A DNA stretch of 10,697 nt from Actinobacteria bacterium ATB1 (lineage in GTDB: Bacteria; Actinomycetota; Acidimicrobiia; UBA2766). The stretch is taken from NCBI GenBank assembly GCA_021404985.1, contig QWHP01000055.1:1-10697 (forward strand). Direction: 5' to 3'. This document shows, piece by piece, positions 6,912 through 10,697 of this stretch. A model generated the notes under the pieces. The model was not told the origin of the DNA, searched no databases, and saw only the letters and a program-made list of their open reading frames with translations. A program made the translations under genes and the position numbers. How positions within the stretch are numbered: position 1 is the stretch's first letter; the number at the start of each line of letters is the position of its first letter.

Positions 6912-8006
6912 ATGACCAGCCCATCCGACCGGCTCGAGGTGCTCGTGACGACGTGGCTCCCGAGCTCCCAGAAGAACAAGAAGACCCCTTGGCTTCGTGC
7001 CGGCATGTTCGCGCCGAAGCTCGCAGAACGCGGTATCGACCTGCATGTCTCGGGGACGGTCCCGGAATGGGCCACGCCGTGGGACGAGACGTCACGCCCG
7101 ATCCGGGCTGCCGCCTTGGGATCGGGGCTCTTGAAGCGGCTCGCGCAGGCGGCCGCGCTGCCCCACCGTTACGACACCGTCGTCGTCCTGCGTGACCTCT
7201 TCACCTTCACCGGGCCACCCTGGTTCGAACGGCTGTACCGGCGGCGCGCCGACTTCCTCGTGTTCGAGATCGACGACAGCCTCTGGGCTCCACCACCGGA
7301 GATCCGCCCGCCGATGTGGTCCCCAAACCGTGTCGTCGAGACGGCGAAATCGGCGGATCGCATGATCTGCGGGAACGAGTGCCTCGCAGGGTGGCCGAGG
7401 CAGTACTGCGACGACGTCGTCGTCATTCCCACCGTGCCCGACGCCTCGATCCGCGCCAGGACGGGGGAACGCCCGGAAGGGCCGTGCCGCGTCGGCTGGT
7501 ACGGGCAACTCAACGGCTTCCTCTTCGTCGAGCCCTATCTGGACGCGATCGCCCGTGCGGCCGAGGAGTCTGACCTCGCGTTCCACCTCCTGACCAATGC
7601 CGCAGTCGAGACCATGTACGACTGGCCCCGGAAGGCGACACCTCACGTGAAGCAGTGGGATCCCGACACCGAAGGCGACGACCTGGCTTCCTGGGACGTC
7701 GGGATCATGCCACTACCTGACAACGAATGGACACGCGGGAAGTGCGCCAACAAGCTGCTCCACTACATGGCGGCAGGGCTGGCGACGGTCGCGTCGCCGA
7801 CGGGCATGAACAGCGAGGTGGTCGTGGACGGGGTGACAGGCCTCCTCGTCGAGACCCCCGACGAGTGGACGGACGCACTCGTCACACTCGCCCGGGACCC
7901 CGACATGACCGCTCGCTTCGGGGCCGCAGGCCGCGCCCGGTACGAACGGCACTACACATTGGAGGCAGTCCTGCCGGACTACGCGGCTGCCGTCAACCCG
8001 CGTTGA
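6912..8006 (+). CDS. GT4-like (GT-B fold) glycosyltransferase
   Basis: This 364-residue protein is probably a retaining glycosyltransferase that adds a sugar from an activated donor to a glycan, lipid or protein acceptor at the cytoplasmic face. The C-terminal donor-binding half is the clearest: VGWYGQL (194-200) at its first strand, WDVGIMPLPDNEWTRGKCANKLLHYMAAG in 261-289, then SPTGMNSEVVVDGVTGLLV. This is the layout of GT4 enzymes that use a K-rich 'rGKc.nKll.YMA.G' segment at the nucleotide-sugar site. The N-terminal half shows FEIDDSLW (118-125), a sequence seen in related glycosyltransferases. There is no signal peptide or membrane helix. ATG 6912 comes one base after the sulfotransferase stop, so the two are co-translated. 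The 3' end overlaps the convergent glycosyltransferase gene by 14 bases. Donor and acceptor cannot be assigned. Confidence 0.85.
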   Translation: MTSPSDRLEVLVTTWLPSSQKNKKTPWLRAGMFAPKLAERGIDLHVSGTVPEWATPWDETSRPIRAAALGSGLLKRLAQAAALPHRYDTVVVLRDLFTFTGPPWFERLYRRRADFLVFEIDDSLWAPPPEIRPPMWSPNRVVETAKSADRMICGNECLAGWPRQYCDDVVVIPTVPDASIRARTGERPEGPCRVGWYGQLNGFLFVEPYLDAIARAAEESDLAFHLLTNAAVETMYDWPRKATPHVKQWDPDTEGDDLASWDVGIMPLPDNEWTRGKCANKLLHYMAAGLATVASPTGMNSEVVVDGVTGLLVETPDEWTDALVTLARDPDMTARFGAAGRARYERHYTLEAVLPDYAAAVNPR

Positions 8007-9123
8007 GCACCTCGGAATAGAGGCGGTGCCACTCCCCGGCCATCTGGTCGAGCGTGTACAGCTCGGACGCCTCCAAGGCAGCCTTCGCAAGACCCGCGCC
8101 GAACTCGGGTTCGGCGAGGATGCGACGGAACGCCGCCTCGAGCGCCGCGCTGTTGCGCGCCGGAACGACCAAGCCCGTCGTGCCGTCCTCGATCACGTGC
8201 GGCATGCCGCCCACGTCGCTGACGACGATGACCCGACCGGCTGCCATCGCCTCGATGAGGGAGATCGGGGTGCCCTCGTCGTAGGAGGGAAGGACGAACA
8301 CGTCGATTCCGGCGAGCACTCCTCTGACATCGGCTGAGTGGCCGAGGAAGTCGATCTCGGCCCCCAGACTGCCCGCGCGCTCGCGCATGGATTCGAGATC
8401 CGGTCCGTCGCCGGCCACGACAGCCCGAACAGCGGGGTTGGTGCTCTGGATCGCGGCGATGGCGTCGACGAACTCGCGTGTTCCTTTCGCCTCGATCACC
8501 CTGGTGACCATCCCGAACGTGACCGGCCGGCCGCTCGTGAGCGGCAACGCGTCCACGCGGAACCGGTCGAGGTCGATCCCGCTGCGGATCCAGCGGAGCC
8601 TGCTCCGGGGGACTCCCATGGCCTCGAGTTTGGCAAGTGCCTCGGGCGACACACACACGATCCGGTCAGCCAACCCCGCCAGCAGACGGTCGGCAACTCT
8701 CAACACGTAGGCCGTCTCGGTGGGACGAGCTGTCCAGTGACGGAACTGACCGTGGAAGACCCGGATGTAGTGTGCCCGTCCCCAACGACTCAGAAGCCCG
8801 GCCCAGACGTCGGCACGTTGCAGATGGCCCACGAGGATGCGGGCGTGGAGATCCCGCAGGAACCTGTCGAGCGCCGCTGCGTCGTGGAGGTGCCACGACT
8901 TCTCCATGCTGCCGACGAAGATCGGGACATTCAGAGCTTCGAACTCGTCGAGCATGGACTCGATCTTGAATCGTTCGAGCTCCTCCCTTCCCTCACGGAG
9001 GAAGGCCACGGCCGGCCTGTAGCGCTCGGTGTCCATGGTCGCGATCAGGTCTCGGACGAGGACGCGGGGCGCGCCCCGGGCCGGAGATCCGATGAGGTGG
9101 ACGACTGCGGGTCCTGCTGACAT
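7993..9123 (-). CDS. GT4 family glycosyltransferase
   Basis: From ATG 9123 the product is 376 residues and has a full GT-B layout. The N-terminal domain begins VVHLIGSPARGAPRVLVRDL, the usual first strand and loop of GT4 enzymes (normally 'GG.e'; here ARGAPR). The linker region holds IVCVSPEALAKLEAMGVP and RSGIDLDRFR (180-189). The C-terminal domain has VTFGMVTRVIEAKGTREFVD, VVAGDGPDLESM, FLGHSADV and PSYDEGTPISLIEAMAAG, where Glu283 and Glu291 make the EX7E motif. An acceptor has not been identified. ATG 9123 lacks a good Shine-Dalgarno. The frame is open upstream, and a TTG at 9219 would overlap the pilin stop as TTGA, but the added 32 residues (TDEVTDEVTDE and following) are repeat-derived and look unconserved. 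The gene lies 92 bases after the pilin gene, so the two are probably co-transcribed. Confidence 0.88.
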   Translation of the reverse strand: MSAGPAVVHLIGSPARGAPRVLVRDLIATMDTERYRPAVAFLREGREELERFKIESMLDEFEALNVPIFVGSMEKSWHLHDAAALDRFLRDLHARILVGHLQRADVWAGLLSRWGRAHYIRVFHGQFRHWTARPTETAYVLRVADRLLAGLADRIVCVSPEALAKLEAMGVPRSRLRWIRSGIDLDRFRVDALPLTSGRPVTFGMVTRVIEAKGTREFVDAIAAIQSTNPAVRAVVAGDGPDLESMRERAGSLGAEIDFLGHSADVRGVLAGIDVFVLPSYDEGTPISLIEAMAAGRVIVVSDVGGMPHVIEDGTTGLVVPARNSAALEAAFRRILAEPEFGAGLAKAALEASELYTLDQMAGEWHRLYSEVLNAG

Positions 9124-9183
9124 CGCCGTGACACTAGCGGCGGACTCTCCTCCTGGGCCCTCCAGCCCACAGGGGGCGCCGGC

Positions 9184-9219
9184 CTCGTCGGTCACCTCGT
9201 CGGTCACCTCGTCGGTCAA
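9184..9219. repeat. Three tandem copies of a 12-bp unit at the pilin 3' end
   Basis: CTCGTCGGTCAC occurs at 9184-9195 and 9196-9207, with a third copy at 9208-9219 that differs only in its last base. The pilin stop codon (TGA, bases 9218-9216 on the minus strand) lies inside the third copy. Read in the glycosyltransferase frame the array gives TDEVTDEVTDE. It therefore fills part of the gap between the two genes, or encodes an N-terminal extension if the glycosyltransferase starts at the TTG at 9219. Confidence 0.85.
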
Positions 9220-10166
9220 CGGAAGTGGGTCTTGTAGTAGTCCTCCCAGTAGCGATAGGCACTTGCCCAGCAGGAGTTGTCGGACTCGGCCCCGCAGATC
9301 TTCTCGGCCATCTTGTACCACTGCTTCTTGGCCTTCGCCGGGTCCTTCTTGTCCCACTTCTTGATGCCCGAACCCGGGTCGAACACGACTTCCTCTTCCT
9401 TGTCCTCCGCGTCCGCCTCGTCGTCCTTACCGCCGGACCCGCCGTCCGACGTGTCATCGGATGGGTCGCCCGACGTGTCATCGGGTGGGTCGCCCGAGGT
9501 GTCATCCGCCTTGCCATCATCCGACGTCTGCCCCCCGGTATCGCCCTCCCCGGGGCCCGACGTTCCGTCTGTACCATCGTTCATGTCGGTGTTGCAGCCA
9601 GCCTCGCATCCCGGGCCGTAGAGCATCGCCCAGCCACCTACATGTCCTGCCTCCTTCAGGAGACCGGCGAAGTCGTTGGGGTCGGCGAGCGATGCGCGGC
9701 ATTCCTCCATGTCGTCCGCCACGTAGCTGACGGTTCCGGCAGTCTCGTGAGTGACGCCGATCACACAGGCTCCGGACTCGCTTCTTGATGCGGCAACAGC
9801 CAACCACGCGGTTCGGGCAACCTCGGGCCGGACCCCGTTGGAACTGAACGCGGCAAGCTGGATCTCGCCTGCGTAGACAGCGACCGAGACCTGGTTCGGC
9901 TCTCCGGATGGCCCGTACGTGTAGGTGTACGCGGGCTCTGCAGCGTCCAGGGCGGTCAGGGGATCCGCGCCAGGACCGTTCGGATCGGCCATGAGTACGG
10001 AGATCGTCGTGGCGGTGTTGCGCACCGCCGATCTCGCCTGAAGCTCCTGGGCGTGCCGGCGTGCTCCGAGGAACGTCGGAACCGCAGCAGCAAGCAGGAT
10101 CGCAAGGATGAGGACCGAGACCATGAGCTCGATCAAGGTGAAGCCGGAGTCCCTGGTGTCGCGCAT
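9216..10166 (-). CDS. Type IV prepilin-like protein with acidic repeat linker and C-terminal domain
   Basis: From ATG 10166 the product is 316 residues. It opens with a short basic leader MRDTRDSG followed by FTLIELMVSVLILAILLAAA. This is the canonical prepilin peptidase site: cleavage after Gly8, Phe at mature position 1, Glu at mature position 5, and a hydrophobic helix that anchors the subunit and packs the fibre core. A globular head with four cysteines (134, 156, 187, 191) follows. A Gly/Asp/Ser/Thr-rich acidic linker spans about 193-260 and contains repeated DDTSGDP units. The end is a basic, aromatic module (261-316) with Cys291 and Cys299 and ending YRYWEDYYKTHFR. Major pilins normally stop after the head, so the linker and last module are unusual. 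GGGGAG lies one base before the ATG; starts further upstream would spoil the leader. No pilus assembly genes are visible nearby. It could be a minor pilin or pseudopilin. Confidence 0.85.
   Translation of the reverse strand: MRDTRDSGFTLIELMVSVLILAILLAAAVPTFLGARRHAQELQARSAVRNTATTISVLMADPNGPGADPLTALDAAEPAYTYTYGPSGEPNQVSVAVYAGEIQLAAFSSNGVRPEVARTAWLAVAASRSESGACVIGVTHETAGTVSYVADDMEECRASLADPNDFAGLLKEAGHVGGWAMLYGPGCEAGCNTDMNDGTDGTSGPGEGDTGGQTSDDGKADDTSGDPPDDTSGDPSDDTSDGGSGGKDDEADAEDKEEEVVFDPGSGIKKWDKKDPAKAKKQWYKMAEKICGAESDNSCWASAYRYWEDYYKTHFR
9451..9506. repeat. 24-bp tandem repeat encoding the acidic pilin linker
   Basis: Unit 1 (9451-9474) and unit 2 (9475-9498) begin GTGTCATCGG and end GGGTCGCCCGA, with only two base differences. 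A partial third copy GTGTCATC runs to 9506. The length is a multiple of three, so copy-number change would lengthen or shorten the DDTSGDP-type linker without breaking the frame. Confidence 0.8.
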
Positions 10167-10328
10167 ACTCCCCGATCGGGCGAGCCCTTCCCCCAATTGA
10201 GCGTTGGTCGCAAGAAATCTCTGCAGCAAGAAAGCAAGGCGAAGAGACCAAACCGCCATCACGCATTTGGGCGGATCCAGACATCACAGACGTGCCAAAA
10301 TCTGCCCACGCAACGAGTATGCGAGTAG

Positions 10329-10401
10329 AGCGGACGACGGGATTCGAACCCGCGACCCTCACCTTGGCAAGGTGATGCTCTACCAACTGAGCCACGTCCG
10401 C
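10329..10401 (-). tRNA. tRNA-Gly (anticodon GCC)
   Basis: The minus strand folds into a complete 73-base cloverleaf. The acceptor stem is GCGGACG/CGTCCGC with discriminator T, as expected for bacterial glycine tRNA. The D arm is GCTC AGTTGGTA GAGC, the anticodon arm TCACC TTGCCAA GGTGA with anticodon GCC, the variable loop GGGTC, and the T arm GCGGG TTCGAAT CCCGT with one G-T closing pair. The 3' CCA is not encoded: the next minus-strand bases are CTA. No intrinsic terminator is evident in the bases that follow. Confidence 0.97.
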
Positions 10402-10411
10402 AGTGGGCCAG

Positions 10412-10440
10412 ATATTAGTGGACGAACCGTGCCCGGCCAA
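10412..10440 (-). promoter_or_regulatory. Housekeeping-type promoter of the tRNA-Gly gene
   Basis: On the minus strand, TTGGCC (10440-10435) and TAATAT (10417-10412) are separated by exactly 17 bases. The -10 hexamer ends 10 bases before the mature tRNA 5' end at 10401, which fits a short 5' leader removed by RNase P. It is an AT-rich patch in GC-rich surroundings, which strengthens the call. Confidence 0.7.
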
Positions 10441-10577
10441 TGGGTCCCCGCCCGGCCCGGGCCCGCTCTTCGGGGATTTCAGGGCATCCGCCGCAAGAGA
10501 AGGTCAGATACGCTCCACTTTCTCGGGCGCTGAGCCGAATCATCTATTGGTCGGACTTTCCCCAACGGAGCACAGGC

Positions 10578-10697
10578 ATGCATGGCTTCTGTGAATGGTG
10601 CCAACAGGAGGTGCCGCTAAACGCCGACGGGACCTGCTTCCTCGGCCATCCCGCGAGCGCAACCCACGTGGTAGAGCCCTCGCCGGTCGAGATGGCG
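10578..10697 (+). CDS. Small Cys/His zinc-ribbon-like protein (partial, N-terminus)
   Basis: An open frame runs from ATG 10578 to the window edge (40 codons, no stop). It begins MHGFCEWCQQEVPLNADG and continues TCFLGHPASATHVVE. C5-x2-C8 followed by C20-x3-H24 looks like a four-ligand zinc site in a rubredoxin/zinc-ribbon style knuckle. GGAG at 10567-10570 gives a good Shine-Dalgarno seven bases before the ATG, which supports a real start. The function is unknown: it could be a short stand-alone zinc protein or the N-terminal domain of something longer. It is divergent from the tRNA gene, and the 10441-10577 stretch before it holds no other gene that I can see. Confidence 0.6.
   Translation, partial: MHGFCEWCQQEVPLNADGTCFLGHPASATHVVEPSPVEMA

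Noticed and set aside
10171..10180. Perfect palindrome CCCGATCGGG beside the pilin Shine-Dalgarno
   Set aside because: It is only ten bases with no loop and is expected now and then in GC-rich DNA; there is no second site to support an operator.
10204..10533. Open frames across the tRNA on both strands (peptides such as DGIRTRDPHLGK and DVAQLVEHHLAKV)
   Set aside because: These are the familiar false peptides produced by translating tRNA genes; the cloverleaf explains the sequence.
1..10697. CRISPR array, insertion sequence or phage elements
   Set aside because: No spaced direct repeats, transposase or integrase motifs, or terminal inverted repeats were seen. The tRNA-Gly has no integrase or second partial tRNA copy beside it in this window.

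Overview
The window looks like chromosomal DNA from a high-GC actinobacterium, possibly of the Acidimicrobiia. I infer this from strongly GC-biased codon use, frequent GTG/TTG starts, tightly packed overlapping genes and the protein types seen. The lineage is a guess; no marker gene here settles it. There is no phage, transposon, CRISPR or recognisable defence system.

Left part (1-2638): the end of an enoyl-CoA hydratase-like gene overlaps the start of ctaA (heme A synthase, cytochrome oxidase assembly). A hairpin separates ctaA from a convergent, intact acyltransferase-3 membrane protein. Middle (2639-5353): a divergent intergenic region leads into a PAS-PAS sensor histidine kinase on the plus strand. 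A secreted alpha/beta-hydrolase on the minus strand converges on it, and the two stop codons share one CTAG palindrome. Both genes are broken: the kinase by a one-base shift in its first PAS domain, the hydrolase by an 11-bp tandem duplication inside the nucleophile elbow plus two probable homopolymer shifts. All four lesions lie within about 2 kb. This is either local gene decay or a stretch of poor sequence.

Right-centre (5451-8006): a compact three-gene plus-strand operon encodes a small two-helix membrane protein with a very acidic tail, a PAPS-type sulfotransferase and a GT4-like glycosyltransferase. Converging on it is a minus-strand pair: a type IV prepilin-like protein with an unusual acidic repeat linker and C-terminal domain (10166-9216), then a second GT4 glycosyltransferase (9123-7993). 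Together these suggest modification of cell-surface glycans and surface fibres, but no direct enzyme-substrate link is visible.

Right edge: a tRNA-Gly(GCC) on the minus strand with a good promoter, then the start of a small Cys/His zinc-ribbon-like protein cut by the window end.
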